Below are positions 22,500 to 34,194 of a DNA stretch of 64,000 nt, piece by piece. Origin of the DNA: Euptelea pleiosperma (taxonomy: Eukaryota > Streptophyta > Magnoliopsida > Ranunculales > Eupteleaceae). Below the pieces are notes generated by a model. It was given only the letters and a program-made list of their open reading frames with translations, had not been told where the DNA came from and searched no databases. Made by a program: the position numbers and the translations under genes. Location: NCBI GenBank assembly GCA_035048495.1, contig CM068553.1, positions 937,259-1,001,258 on the forward strand. Reading direction: 5' to 3'. Position 1 is the stretch's first letter, and each line of letters begins with the position of its first letter.

Positions 22500-24327
22500 C
22501 ATACGTTAGGAATATGATTGTATACTTCTGAGGGCCATCGTAGCCCCCGATCCAGACGGTTGGATTGTTTTTTTAGCATACCTTGTGTGGTTTGAATCAG
22601 AGGAACATCAGCAATCTAGACTTACACTCCCCCTTTAAATTTTACAACTTCAAAGTTGGAACACCATTTGTTTACACGGATGTGATACTCACGGTACGGT
22701 TTTAAGTTGTCCGTTAACACTTAACATTACCGTTATAATCGTTAAAACTCGAGCTAAAAATTGAAGTCCACGAAAAGGTCCATAAATGGGGCGGTTAGAT
22801 GTTGTTCTTATATGTGGATCATGCCTCATTGACTAGTCCAAATCAATAAACATGCTGGGCCACATGTACGGTAGGGGTGCAAGAAGCATCACCCTCTATT
22901 TGGTTTTTTCTATAATTTATGTTTTATAGAAAAAAACCATGGTTTAAAAAACTGCCGTTAAAATGGATTCGGGCCTTCCCGTTACATTACGTACCATTAA
23001 AAAACATTTTTTTTCCTTATAACGAAAATAACGACTGTTATCTGGAAAATTTGTGAAAATAAAACAGCTATTATTTCGGTTATTTTCCGTTTTTGAAAAT
23101 TTGAAATTTAGATTCCAAATTTCAAAATTTGAATTTCAGTGCCTTTTTTCTCATTATTTTCTACGGTAACGCCCTCAGTCCGTTATACTGTAATAACGGC
23201 CCGTTTTAAACCTTGGAAAAACCATCATTTATTTATGTTATATAATTTGTTTATTTTCTACTAATAAATTTAGGACCTTCCCCTAGAGCAGTGTTAGCAT
23301 CATCCTAATAGCATTGTCCTATCAAGAACCAGACCTCTGATGATCATTGAAGTTCTCATCACACGTATGACATATCCCAAAGACCATCACACAAATTTTA
23401 AAGAACATCCAATGATAATTGTTTAAAAACATTTTTTCTCAAAAACAACGGCCGTTAATTACACAAGCCCATTGGGGCATTACCGTTACCTTAAACCATG
23501 GTTATAATTTTAAATAATGGCAATTTGTGTGAGTGATTGATACTGTTGTAACGGTCTGTGACGACAGTCGTTTTTATTTTTATTATTATTCTATATTTAT
23601 ATAAACTGTTTAAATTAATTTCCAATAATTTATTGCGAAAAACCATTATAACAGTTGTTATTTAGATAAGTTTATTTGGGTTTTTACTTTATTTTTATCA
23701 TTTCCCAATAAAGAAGGCAAATACGGTGAAACAACAATTAAAAAACGACAGAAAAGAAAAGTCGAGAAGAAGAGTCCGTTATTAGCACGGCCGTTAACAG
23801 CAGTTATATCAAGGATGGTAATCTATATGCATAAACATAACAGTCGAAGGTAGGCGGAAATCACGTTTTCCGTTATAAACAGCCGTTGTAGATGCCAAAT
23901 GACAAATACATACATTGAGCTCTACTCCTTTACTGGGTGGGTATCAAACTAAAATTTTAGTCCTTGGAAGGTCGTGAAAAAAAAAGGTTCCCATAGGCTA
24001 ACATGGGGGGCCCACCAATCTTCGAGTCTACAGGCTCCACATGGATGTCTACCTATATATAAATTTATATGTTGCCCCATTGGTCTCCTTCACTTTAAGG
24101 CTTTAAGCACGTGTCAAATATTGAGGATGATAATAATGAGGACAGTGTTTTGTAGCATGGGGGAGTTAAAAGACATGAATGATGAATGAGATGGGTTGGA
24201 CCACCGATGGCTAGAACTGGACCACCCCATGTTAGGGCCAGAGCTCTGTGCTTCTTGTAGGCTTGTGAGGCTGGGATTAGTAGTAGTAACTAGTAATTTG
24301 ATTGGTGTTAGATCCCGGGATCATTGC
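22500..24327. repeat. Intergenic with several family C (TAACGG-rich) elements
   Basis: 22937-23221 begins CATGGTTTAAAAAACTGCCG and ends CGGCCCGTTTTAAACCTTGG, the family C ends. 23440-23500 and 23530-23885 hold further CCGTTA/TAACGG blocks, including ACGGCCGTTAACAGCAGTTA. Family C elements elsewhere (60653-60927) have a 9-bp target duplication. No coding sequence is seen. Confidence 0.5.
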
Positions 24328-24500
24328 CCGTTGAACAAATCTAGTCTGCAACTGTTTGCAGACTTAAAAGTATGCAAACATTGTATCCACCATTGAATGC
24401 TCTTTGAAAAACATGTTTTTAATTTATAAAATATTTTTTTTTGAAAACATTGAAATAACACATTTTTCAGCGGACATCCAACAGTTGCAGACGGAGTAGC
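24328..24500. repeat. Family E MITE-like copy
   Basis: Shares ACTTAAAAGTATGCAAACAT, GAATGCTCTTTGAAAAAC and AATTTATAAAATATTTTTTT with the copy at 33317-33515. Its right end is diverged (AACAGTTGCAGACGGAG), and no target duplication is clear. Confidence 0.55.
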
Positions 24501-24818
24501 CCCAATAACTCGATCCGGTAATATTGGAATTAAAATATATGTTATTATTATATAAAATTATAGTTTTTTTTATATATTTTCTACTTATTAATGAACGAAG
24601 GAGATTCTTGCGTTCATCCCGATATCCCCATAATTCTCAAAATGTCCCTCTTTTCATTCTTTTTTTTTTTTTTTTTTTTTATAATGTAAATTTCTTTTCT
24701 TCTTTTCATTACTTATATCCTTAATAAGTAGAATAGATTAAATAGGGGTTTTTTTCATCTTCCTGCATTATTCTGAAAATGTCCCATTTGTTGTTTCAAT
24801 TTTTTCCATTTATTTTTA

Positions 24819-25215
24819 GGGTCGGGCTCCGTTGACAGCCCTAAAATAATAGGATTCTGTACAGGACACATTATATGCCACGTGGCACACTCTTGGAGGA
24901 CTCTGACCGTATGGATGTTTGGACAACCCATAGGTGGACCTACAAACCAAAATTCAGCCTGATTAGTGATTTATAGACGTTGGTTGGACTTATTTTCATG
25001 GGTTGATCTCAACTGTGGGAATTATAGCAGTATTTGAGGTACAAAGATCCAACTCCTAGAAATCACTAATCAGGCTGAATTTTGGTTTTTAGGTCCACCT
25101 ATGGATTTGCCAAACATCCATACGGTCAGAGTCCTCTTAAGAGTGTGCCAGATGGCACATATTTGTGTCCTGTACAGAATCCTGTCATTTTAGGGTTGTC
25201 AACGGAGCCCAACCC
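24819..25215. mobile_element. Core A element in A1 (Mutator-like) frame, exact 9-bp target duplication
   Basis: Termini GGGTCGGGCTCCGTTGACAG and TGTCAACGGAGCCCAACCC are inverted. Flanks TTATTTTTA (24810-24818 and 25216-25224) are identical. Inside is a complete core A: G-box GCCACGTGGC, GACCGTATGGATGTTTGGAC, TTCAGCCTGATTAGTGATTT, a centre near 25015, then the mirror arm to GTCCTCTTAAGAGTGTGCC. This is the best preserved reference copy in the window. Confidence 0.9.
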
Positions 25216-25335
25216 TTATTTTTATTAATAGGGTTCTTTTAGTCTTTATTCACCTTACACAATGTGAACGCATTCAGGTAAATGTGTGTGTCAAATGATC
25301 CTCTCCCCGTCTTTAAATGACACCCCTATAGTCAT

Positions 25336-25363
25336 CATGTGCATTGCACGTGCCGTTCCCTCG
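25336..25363 (+). repeat. Possible Helitron 3' hairpin
   Basis: CATGTGC ATT GCACGTG (25336-25352) is a 7-bp stem with one wobble, followed by CCGTTCCCTCGT. It resembles the 3' end of the element at 55309-55701, but has no CTRR end and no 5' partner. Confidence 0.3.
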
Positions 25364-25457
25364 TATTTTTAATGAATGTATGTTCCTCTACCATCTGTTC
25401 TTTGACTTACGAATTTACTGTTTTTATTTTTATTTTTATTGACTTGATGTTCAAGTC

Positions 25458-25884
25458 AAGGTTTAAAGGAGGCCGTTTTAACAGTTAAACGGACTGGGGG
25501 CGTTACCGTTTAAACAGTTTAAACGGATTGAAATGGCCAGGGGAAAAAACGGAAAAAAAAATGGAATTTAACGGATCTTAACGGAAAAAATGGTGCTGAA
25601 ATTCAAATTTTAAAATTAAAAAAAAATAGAATTTAACGGATTTTAGCGAAAATTAAATGGATTTTAACGGAATTGAACGGATTTAACGGCCGTTTTTTTC
25701 CCAAAAATCTTTTCAAATTAAACGGCGGTTTAAACGATTTTAGTGGCCGTTGAAACAAAAAAAAAACGGTCATTTTTTTCGAAACCGTTAAAACGTGTTT
25801 AAACGGTTTTAACGGAAACGGGCTTGGGGGGTTACCGTTTAAACAGCAGTTAAAACCTTTTAAACGGCCGTTTTTAAAACCATG
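25458..25884. mobile_element. Family C element
   Basis: Begins AAGGTTTAAAGGAGGCCG and ends CGGCCGTTTTTAAAACCATG; the interior is dense in AAACGG/CCGTTT. Flanks GTTCAAGTC (25449-25457) and GTTCAAGCT (25885-25893) match at seven of nine bases. Mutator-like placement is inferred from the 9-bp spacing. Confidence 0.6.
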
Positions 25885-26094
25885 GTTCAAGCTCCAATCG
25901 GGTCTGGATTGAGAACCATGATCCGATAAGTTATTACATCAAGCCTGGTCCGTTCCTAACCCAATCCATTGATAGCCCTAATAATTAGTCATGTGCTTAC
26001 ACATGTATAGGTAGAGTCCTAAACCAGATTAGATAGGAGCATGTTCACATGGTCCTAACTTTGAGGCCAATTTTTCTCGTGGCATTGTGGGTAG

Positions 26095-26560
26095 CATTAA
26101 AACGCACCATGTGGCACTCTTTTTGGGCCTACTGACCCATCTTGATGGGCCTAGACACCAAAAATCAGCCTGATTGGTGATCTATAGCCATTGGATTCAA
26201 GCATTTTTCATGGGTGATTTTTAACCATGGGTTGGGCTCAGGAACCACCCTTTTTCTGAGCCATGGATTCCGAGAATAAAACGGTGACTGATAGCACTGA
26301 GCTGGCATTACTTTTTGCACTTTTTGCAACACTATCAACCACCGTTGGAGTTGTGGAATCCACCGCTGAGAGCACGACTCCCGAGAGGGGTCAGACCCCG
26401 GAGCCTGACCCTTCAATCATGCTGAAGTAATTTTTGGGCACTCATATCGAATGGCTAGAGATCACCATTCAGGCTTTTGGTCTGTAGGTTCCAGTAAGGG
26501 GTAAGCCAGTCATTCATGGGTCAATTGGCCAACAGAGTGTGATACATGGCGCTTTTTATG
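26095..26560. repeat. Core B copy interrupted by a 183-bp element
   Basis: Left arm (26100-26228) has a CACCATGTGGCACTC end and AATCAGCCTGATTGGTGATC; right arm (26421-26560) mirrors it weakly. Between them, 26229-26411 starts GGGTTGGGCTCAGG and ends GAGCCTGACCC, flanked by TTTAACCAT and TTCAATCAT (seven of nine match). The insert carries AACCACCGTTGG words like 9536-9770. Confidence 0.55.
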
Positions 26561-28011
26561 CATCCCACAGCACCACAGGAACAATTGACCTCAGGCTAGA
26601 TTTTCTGGTCAAAACACACCAACGTGGAAAGGATACCGGCTGACAAGAGACCCATCTCTGACCAACTTTTTGGCACTAATAAATGCACGTTCGCTCGCGA
26701 TGCCAAGAATCTAACTGTGGTTGTAAGTGCTGAGCTGGTATTAACTAGATTTGACTTTTTACCAAAGCACAACCACCGGTGGATTCTCAGAATTGACGTC
26801 CGAGAGCATCCGTGCATTTATTGGTGCCAAAAAATTGGTCACCGAGCCCGACCCTATATATATTTTAGTTTGTTTGTAACCCTTTATATAAAACCCCGGA
26901 TTTCTAGCCAGGTTTTAGCTTAGAAAGTAGCCTGTTCCTCGTATACAAGCACATTATTGTAACGTGAAATTTCAATTTTCAACGCGAGCCCTATAGCAGA
27001 TCTGGTTCCGAAACCCAACATACATGATGCATGTTCACAGTTACGGCCGACGGACCGAGCCAAGTAAACCGCAGCCAAGATATCCAAGATCACAAGTTCT
27101 AGTAACAAAATTACAGTAATCACGTTTAACTTCCCCTTGGTGGATATATATACCAAAAATCAGTTTGACTGCTGATAGATAGCCGTTGGATTTAGTACCA
27201 AAAAAGCATGCTTGAATCCAACGGCACAAAAAAATGAGCTATGAGGGCCACAAGAGTTCCCTGTATTGGGAGAGCATTACATCTAAAAATTTTCCCACCT
27301 CTTCGATCTTCGTGGCTCCCATCAGTACATCTCTCTCCCTCTTTTTCAAGTGCCTCAACACTGCTACAGAGCCAGCATGAGAGGTGGAGAAGCATGGTGT
27401 TTGATACACGAAAGAGAGAACAAACATTGAAATAAAAATAACAGAGAGGTTCTAGTGCTCTCGCTCTACAGTGGTTCACCACACTAGTTGATCGGATCTC
27501 CATATAGGCAAGCGATGTCCTCCCACAACCGAGCCATTGCTCTCCTCATCCTCAGGCCTCGCCCTAGCTTATGTAGACGCAATTTTAATTCCATCTCTTC
27601 TGCTCCTTACAAACTCTGTCGACCTCTAACCATTTGGATCACCGATCTCTGCAGATGAATTTGAACCCTCTGACAGAAAGCTTGTTGTTGTCCGCGGTCT
27701 CGCAGGCAAATTCGGCCATTAATGAGAATTGGCAGTGCTTGAGGCCTAACGTTCTGGTATTCTCATTATTCCAGTGATAGAGCTGTCGTGTTGCAGAGAA
27801 TTCAAATGATTTATAAAACTAAAATCCTTGTATCGAATTCTGGAAAGAAAGAAACCATAGGGTCTTTGATGGTATAGAGAAAGGAAATCAAGACATCTTT
27901 ACGTGGATCAAACCTACTTTGTTCACTCAAAACATCCCTAAAAACAACATGCTGACACTAAAAGAGGATTTCTCCACTCAAATCGTCACTTTTACACATC
28001 TTGTCCCTAAA
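26561..28011. other. Intergenic, repeat fragments, no supported gene
   Basis: 26600-26880 resembles the 26229-26411 element (ends in GAGCCCGACCC). 27130-27235 is a core B left-arm fragment. A 47-residue frame at 27515-27658 (MSSHNRAIALLILRP...) looks a little like an organelle-targeting peptide, but it has no recognisable continuation. Confidence 0.35.
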
Positions 28012-28025
28012 CTGCAGGACTTTTT

Positions 28026-28311
28026 TTTTATAAATATAACTTTATTGAGAAGGAGAACAAAGATGTACAAAACAGCCTGGAAGGTTGAGGAAACCTCCTC
28101 AACCTTCTCAAAGCAAAAGGGCACACCCCAAAAAACAACAAACAAAACTACGACTCACAGAATGTCTCTGTTAACAATGAGATCCCATCGAAAGACGAAG
28201 TCCTCGAAAAACAAACCCCAACATTCCGGAAAAACTTCGGACCAAAAGAACAAAAGTCCTTTGATATTGAGAATGATATTCGCCTCAGATTCTTCCTTGC
28301 CTTGAAACACC
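28026..28311 (-). mobile_element. 5'-truncated LINE tail with target duplication
   Basis: On the minus strand the sequence ends AATAAAGTTATATTTAT plus an A run, the usual tail of plant L1-type elements. The 14-bp word CTGCAGGACTTTTT occurs on both sides (28012-28025 and 28312-28325), the variable-length duplication expected of target-primed reverse transcription. Only about 286 bp remain. No reverse transcriptase is encoded, but GGTGTGCCCTTTTGCTTTG lies just upstream of the tail. Confidence 0.8.
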
Positions 28312-28325
28312 CTGCAGGACTTTTT

Positions 28326-31083
28326 ACTACGTAAACATCCTTACCCTTCAATTGGTGGAAGCCCCACATCTTCCCCTTGTTGTTCCATAAGAAGTCACAT
28401 TGGAACTTTTTAGGCCTTGCCCATTTACGACCATAGTTCTAAGTTTATCTAAGAACTTTGAAACCAATTCTTAGCATCAAAGATCTTATACCTTGCTTGA
28501 ATATTAACTCCCCAACAAAAGTAACTATATCATCAGGAAATTGTAAATATGTAATCAGAGGGCCCTCTACACCCACACCAAAACCTTAATTGAAAACAAA
28601 TTGACAAACAATCCTAAAAAATCTTGCTAAGCAACTCGGGAACTATAAAAATAGTAAGTGCCACAAAGTATGCATATCAGTGGAGAAACAAGAAAAAAAC
28701 TATATACATGACCCAAAATAGATGGAGAGATGATCAGCTTGCTGAGGACCCCTTCAGATTTTAAACAAAAGTCAAAAGGAGAACTATCCAATATCCCGAA
28801 AAAAAAAAATGGGAATAGGCACACACGCCCTAGCCATCAAGTTTATTCTCTCCAAAGCTATGAAGAGTTGATGATACTAGAGATGACACAGGTGAGGAGA
28901 GTCATCTCAGAATCCAAACTCAAGCTATCTGAAGATAGCATGTGTTTGACAGTAATACCAAGTGTTATCGGTTTTTCAAGCCGTTATGAAGTGTTCAAGT
29001 ATATCCTCAAATGAAATGCAAGCATATTTATGTGACTATATTGTTTAATTTCTACTAAAAACACATAGAAAAGGAAAATCTAATGAAGAACGATCAGATC
29101 TTAGAGGAGCATCCAGAACAACAACGTAAGAAGTACAACAGCATACAGGAAATGAAACCTCATTGCTTGACAAGTGTAAAAGACAATCAATTATCTTCTA
29201 CTGTGTGCCAGCTAGATGCTCCAATCACCGGAAATAATCAAGAAGTGCTCATCCAAATTTGCTAAATAATTACATATCCATCTATGCCAATTTGCACATG
29301 TTAGGATATGGGCAGAATAACTCTAACAAACTTGAATAATCTGACATTCTATCTTGGCTAGCACAAATACTTTAACATGTGAAATGTCATTTTCTTTTTG
29401 TTACATTGGAAATGTCATTTTCTTTTTGTTAACATGTGAAATGTCATTTTCTTTTTGTTAATAAGTATAGATGTATTAAAAGGCCAACAAAAGGCCAAAT
29501 TCGGCGGACGAGGGGGCCTCCAAAATACAACAAGACCACATTTGAAATGTCATACTTCAAGATGTGTCATCATATGTCAAAACTTTGAAGATGAAAGGAG
29601 TGGGATAAAAACCTCGAAAGGAACTACAAACCTACAGGGAGTTTGATAACAAACCTTCCAGCTAGAATAATTTCCGTTGAGCAATATAGGATAAAATCTG
29701 GAACTGGCTGGAGTCTTGTAATACATAGATCACAACTCAGTACCCTATGAGGAAAGAGTAGCCAATCCGCAGAACACCAATCAATAGTACTGATGTTACC
29801 TCTATAATGAGCTAGTAGATCTTCCAGGCACCGAACAACAATTTTCCATAATTGATAGAAGCTAGAGTGACTCTCAAATTGTTGTTAATACAATAAAACG
29901 GCATGCCATTGAAATGGAATAAGAAATGCCAGAACATATGCTAGGTAATAAATACTTCAAAAGTGTCAACTAAAACTGAAAAGGGTGGACTTCAATAGTT
30001 AGAACTTTTAAACTGTGAAGTAAATGACGAAGTCATGTAACAGAACAGTAAAATACCCTGCCAAAACAATATATTGTTGATAAATAGAAAAATATTCCAC
30101 AACTTCTCATATACCAATACAACAGAGGGTGCGAGTTGATATCCAAAAAAAAAATATGGTGATACAGCTAAACGCCTTAAATGATGTTACGGAATGCGTA
30201 GTCAATCACAAAGAACAAATAATGGAAGAAGATCACCGTTTTAAACCAAAATTACAGAATCTCTTTGAATCCACAAGGTAAAACGTAGTAGAAACTTAAA
30301 TAATTCAATTCTTCATAATAATGAATTTCGTCCCAATTACAACCCTTATTGACTCTAAAACCCTAACATCCCAGAAATAGTAAAATTACAAAAAAAATAG
30401 AAAACTTTCTAATTCGACTAAAACTGTCTTACTAATCTTAAAATTACTAACAAAGACCTTCTCAAACAAATCGGAACCTAAAAGAAATCTACTAAAACAC
30501 AAAAATGGAAAACTTGCTAAAAATAGAAAAATCAACTTTCTAACGACGTTTTGGACCCTTTTCCTAGTCTTATTTCATCCCGAAGAAAGGCAGTAACAGT
30601 GTAAGCATAAAGCGCTTAGAGCTCGTTGAGACGATCGCATGCATATGCAAAATTATTGTAGTCATGTAGTCACACCAAACTCATATGGCCACAAGATCAC
30701 AAATTTGGGTTGTGATCTATTTTACTGATAAGATATTGGGCTTCATAAAGTCAATGCCTGTATAAAGAACAAACAAACAATCATCCATCCAAAATTATGT
30801 AAAGGGTTTGGTATTTGTAGTTCCACTCATTAAGTATCAATAAAGTATAAACATATAAACATCTGTGTTTATGAAACTAAGCTACTAGAGTACAAAACAA
30901 ATAAGAGAACAACGATCAAAAAGGAAAGGATAACACAAAATTATAAGCTGAACAAGAGTTTTATGATCATAGAACTCATGTTAAATTCCTACCTCGACCT
31001 TTCCAATTTGACGGAAGTTCCAATTTTTTTCTCAACAATGATATCCTTTTATCCCCGTGGCCCTGGGTTCATTAACAGTGTGA
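28326..31083. other. Intergenic downstream of the CAND7-like gene
   Basis: AT-rich with no recognisable domain. It contains a small tandem repeat (29374-29460) and perhaps another LINE tail just after it. The part close to 31083 should include the 3' untranslated region of the minus-strand gene. Confidence 0.4.
29374..29460. repeat. Three tandem 29-bp units, next to a possible LINE tail
   Basis: GAAATGTCATTTTCTTTTTG occurs three times at 29-base spacing. The following 80 bases read on the minus strand as GGCCTTTTAATACATCTATA, a LINE-tail style. ACATTTGAAATGTCAT at about 29538 repeats the unit again, so part of the array may be a target duplication. Confidence 0.7.
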
Positions 31084-32406
31084 TCACAGTTCAAACTCAT
31101 CTTCAAGCTTCAGAGCTTCAACCGCAGCTTCCTCTTCTTCATCATCAATCACAAAATACGGATTGTGCACCTCAGGCCTGAACTTATACCCCGTGAAAAG
31201 ATAGAATGCAAGCGTTGCCAACTCCCCAGCCACCACACTCGTCCATACATAGCGGTAAGATGTGATGGTCCCCAATGCGTAAACCACAACCCGTGTGAAG
31301 TAGATGTAGCAGATAACAACAATGTAGTATTGCCGGAACAGTGTCAACTTCATCAAGTTCACCGCAGCCTTCCCATCAGTCCGTGCCGCCTCCCGCAGAT
31401 TTTTGATTGACCACACAATTGGGAAGAGCACAGCACAGCAGCAAACAACATCAACAAGCAAGAACACCTGCTTCCATGTGATCCAGTCTTGCCCAAAGGG
31501 CCCATTCTCATCCATCACGACCTGTGCGATGTTAGCAACAACCTGGAGAGGAATCACGATCATCAACACCTTCTTCTCCTTGTCTTGCAGGTATGGTTTC
31601 AAGAACGACCATCCGGTCCCAATTAAAACGATCAAGGTGAACAGAGTGATTCCTTTCAAAAAGCTGAATATATAGAACAGAACATCCCAACCGTGTGCGC
31701 TACCGGTGCGCTTGATGTAAGATCTGTCTTCCGCCTCGCAGAGAAGATTCAACGCTTTAAGGATAACCACAGCGAGCATAAAGAAATGGATCCGGAAAAC
31801 AGTCAATCTCTTCTTGTAAAGAACGTAGATCCAGAGACCGGCCAGAGAGAAATAACTCAAGAAGAACAGAAAGTAAACCCTAGGAAGCAGGGTCTCGCCG
31901 GCCGATAAGTAATCCCGGTGACTGCTCTTTCCATCGAGATTATACATAGCAGATCGAACATCCATGGAGACCTGCAGCTGAGGGAGACAATTCGCGAAGA
32001 CGAGCGTGAACCTGTCTGCGTCGGTCTCCGAAAACACGGTATCGAAGCTTTTGACGCCTTTGAGTTTATCGAAGGTGTAAACGATCTTAACGAAATCAGA
32101 TTGAAGAGCACATATGATGTCCAGGTCTTGGATCTGTTGAAGGACATGGGTCCATGAGTCTCGCGTGCTGAGGAAGAATCCAATCTGCGAAAGCTCAAGG
32201 TCGGGGTTAGGGTTGGAGAGAGAGATGTGAGAGACGTTGAGCTCGAGATGGCCTGTGTGTGTAAATCCGAACTCATCTAAGGGGATGATGGACCGATCGT
32301 CGGAGCGTATTTCTGAGAAACGTATCTCAGCAAGGGAGATCGATAAGGAGAGAGAGATGAAGACGAGCAGAGAAAAGAAACGAGAGGGGTCAGTGGATAT
32401 CGCCAT
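31084..32406 (-). CDS. Seven-transmembrane GOST protein, CAND7/GPR107-like
   Basis: One exon encodes 440 residues. A signal peptide (about 1-26) is followed by a lumenal/extracellular domain (27-170). Seven hydrophobic helices follow at roughly 176-197, 203-223, 240-265, 279-297, 311-333, 356-379 and 388-406, then an acidic tail (DDEEEEAAVEALKLEDEFEL). This is the architecture of the Lung_7-TM_R (GPR107/GPR108, GOST) family. Conserved family motifs include DKEKKVLMIVIPLQVVANIA and YKFRPEVHNPYF. In plants these were listed as candidate G-protein-coupled receptors; recent work on the family favours roles in Golgi/endosome trafficking. The arrangement and length are normal. Receptor function is not shown by sequence. 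Confidence 0.88.
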   Translation of the reverse strand: MAISTDPSRFFSLLVFISLSLSISLAEIRFSEIRSDDRSIIPLDEFGFTHTGHLELNVSHISLSNPNPDLELSQIGFFLSTRDSWTHVLQQIQDLDIICALQSDFVKIVYTFDKLKGVKSFDTVFSETDADRFTLVFANCLPQLQVSMDVRSAMYNLDGKSSHRDYLSAGETLLPRVYFLFFLSYFSLAGLWIYVLYKKRLTVFRIHFFMLAVVILKALNLLCEAEDRSYIKRTGSAHGWDVLFYIFSFLKGITLFTLIVLIGTGWSFLKPYLQDKEKKVLMIVIPLQVVANIAQVVMDENGPFGQDWITWKQVFLLVDVVCCCAVLFPIVWSIKNLREAARTDGKAAVNLMKLTLFRQYYIVVICYIYFTRVVVYALGTITSYRYVWTSVVAGELATLAFYLFTGYKFRPEVHNPYFVIDDEEEEAAVEALKLEDEFEL

Positions 32407-32699
32407 GAATACGAGATCTGAGTTGAATATCTCAGATTACTCTCGCTCTCCCTCTGTTCTGCGCGTCCTCTGTTCCTACCAGCTTCTTAAGAGGTTTAAT
32501 TGAGAATTTGAGAGAAGAAAAAATTATGTGCAGATACGAAAGACAACTAACCCCCCACCCCACACACACACGCGCGCGCACACCGAGTTGACCACCAAGT
32601 TTTGTATTAATGGACAAAAGTGCCCTTGTCTTCAACCTTAGAACATGGGTTTGGGCCAAAACCCAAATCAAACATGAAAAGAGGAGATTAAAAATAAAA

Positions 32700-33306
32700 T
32701 TAAAAAACATTGTTGGTAAATTTGAGATTTTTGGTTTGTTTTTTTATGAATTAAGCAAAGATTAAAAATAAAGAATTATAAAAATAGATAAAACTCATGA
32801 TGGAACATGATTTTTTTTTAAAATTAAGAGAACTTATCTTTCCAAAATTCATGTCTCAAAAGCTTAAATTCTAAATTGATCTTATTCTTGTTTTTCATTT
32901 TTGTTAATGAAACTTTTAGAAATACGATTGTATGCTTTATTTTTATTTTTCTCAAAACCTAGAGTTTTAAATTGTTGCCGGAGTAGTGGTCGGCCGGCGA
33001 TGAGACTTCGGTGGGTTGGTCGCCGGAATCTCTTGGCTGGTTGTCCTCCACAGCCATTCGATTTGGGGTTTAGGTTTTAGCCCAAACCCTTGTTTCAAAG
33101 TTGAAGACAATGGCGTTTCTGTCATTTATTATAAATTTTGGTAGTCAACTCAGGTCAATACTGGTCAAATGACAGTGGACCGAGTCATAGGGGGTATGTC
33201 AAATTTTCAAAATAACATGGGGGACTATGTCAAAAATTCCTTTTTTTTTTGTGTGGATGTGTAAACAAGACTAGCGGTCTTCGGCGAAGGAGGGTTTGCT
33301 TGATAA
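32700..33306. other. Intergenic, nothing recognised
   Basis: AT-rich spacer upstream of the CAND7-like gene. It includes a GCCGG-rich patch near 32980-33030, with no reading frame or repeat that could be assigned. Confidence 0.35.
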
Positions 33307-33316
33307 GTAACGAATG

Positions 33317-33515
33317 GTTGGTCTAGTATGCACGCATACTTAAAAGTATGCAAACATTGTATCCATCATTGAATGCTCATTGAAAAACGTATTTTTAATT
33401 TATAAAATATTTTTTTGAAAACATTGAGATAACACATTTTTCAAGGGACATCCAACTGTACTGACAATGTTTGCATACTTTTAAGTATGGAGATAGTTGC
33501 ATACTAGATTTGTCC
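33317..33515. mobile_element. Family E MITE with 10-bp target duplication
   Basis: Ends GGTCTAGTATGC and GCATACTAGATTTGTCC are inverted, and the inner parts CATACTTAAAAGTATGCAAA and TTTGCATACTTTTAAGTATG also pair. Flanks GTAACGAATG (33307-33316) and GTAACGAACG (33516-33525) match at nine of ten bases. Confidence 0.75.
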
Positions 33516-33830
33516 GTAACGAACGACTGAGTCGTGAGAAAATAGGCAAAGCAAGCTCATTGGTCTATCAACCGTCCCAAAATGCCACGCGCCACACTGT
33601 TTCCGGAGAAATATTTTGAGGGGGTGGGATTTTTGAGGCAGTGATCAAGTGCCCAAAGATTCCGCGCCACATGTACCCATTTTTCGTTTTAAAAAGACTT
33701 TTATTATATGTGGCGCGCGTTCAAAAGCATTTCTAGTTTTGTGTCGTGATGTGATTGGCTTCACTGCTTCAAAAATCCACTGCTTCAAAAAATTTCTCGA
33801 GTTTGAGGGCTTGTCAACCACTTGCACACC

Positions 33831-34184
33831 GAGTAAAACTTGTATCACAAGATGTTGTGACGGAAGCCGGTCACAACACTCAATACAAGCCTCGTGGACT
33901 GGTACACAAAAAATCAACTTGATTAGTGATTTCTAACCGATTCGATTGAAGTTATTTTCATGGGTTGATTTTAACGGTAGGAATTTGAGAATTATTGAGC
34001 GTTATTCGGGTGCAAAAATCCAAAGGTTGTAAATCACTAATCAGGGTGATTTTTGGTTTGTAGGTCCACCGAGGGACTTGCCAAACATCCTTACGGCCAG
34101 TGCCCTCTGATCGTGTGCCACGTGGCTCGTATTGAGTGCTGTGACCAACTTCCGTCACAACATCTCGTGACACAAGTTTTACTC
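33831..34184. mobile_element. Core A element in A2 frame
   Basis: Termini GAGTAAAACTTGTATCACAA and TTGTGACACAAG...TTTTACTC type are inverted. Flanks CTTGCACACC (33821-33830) and CTTGGACACC (34185-34194) differ at one base. The left arm is shortened (no G-box, only CAAGCCTCGTGGAC). The right arm is complete and ends in GCCACGTGGC. Confidence 0.8.
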
Positions 34185-34194
34185 CTTGGACACC

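Noticed and set aside
27515..27658. 47-residue frame resembling an organelle-targeting N-terminus
   Set aside because: It stops after 47 codons, and no downstream exon with a recognisable domain was found. It could be a gene fragment, but cannot be supported.
27919..28305. 128-residue Lys/Thr-rich frame
   Set aside because: It runs through the antisense LINE tail and its target duplication, so it is a chance frame.
33645..33936. Overlapping ~90-residue frames on both strands
   Set aside because: They lie over the end of a core A element and its flank, with no domain. Palindromic sequence gives open frames on both strands.
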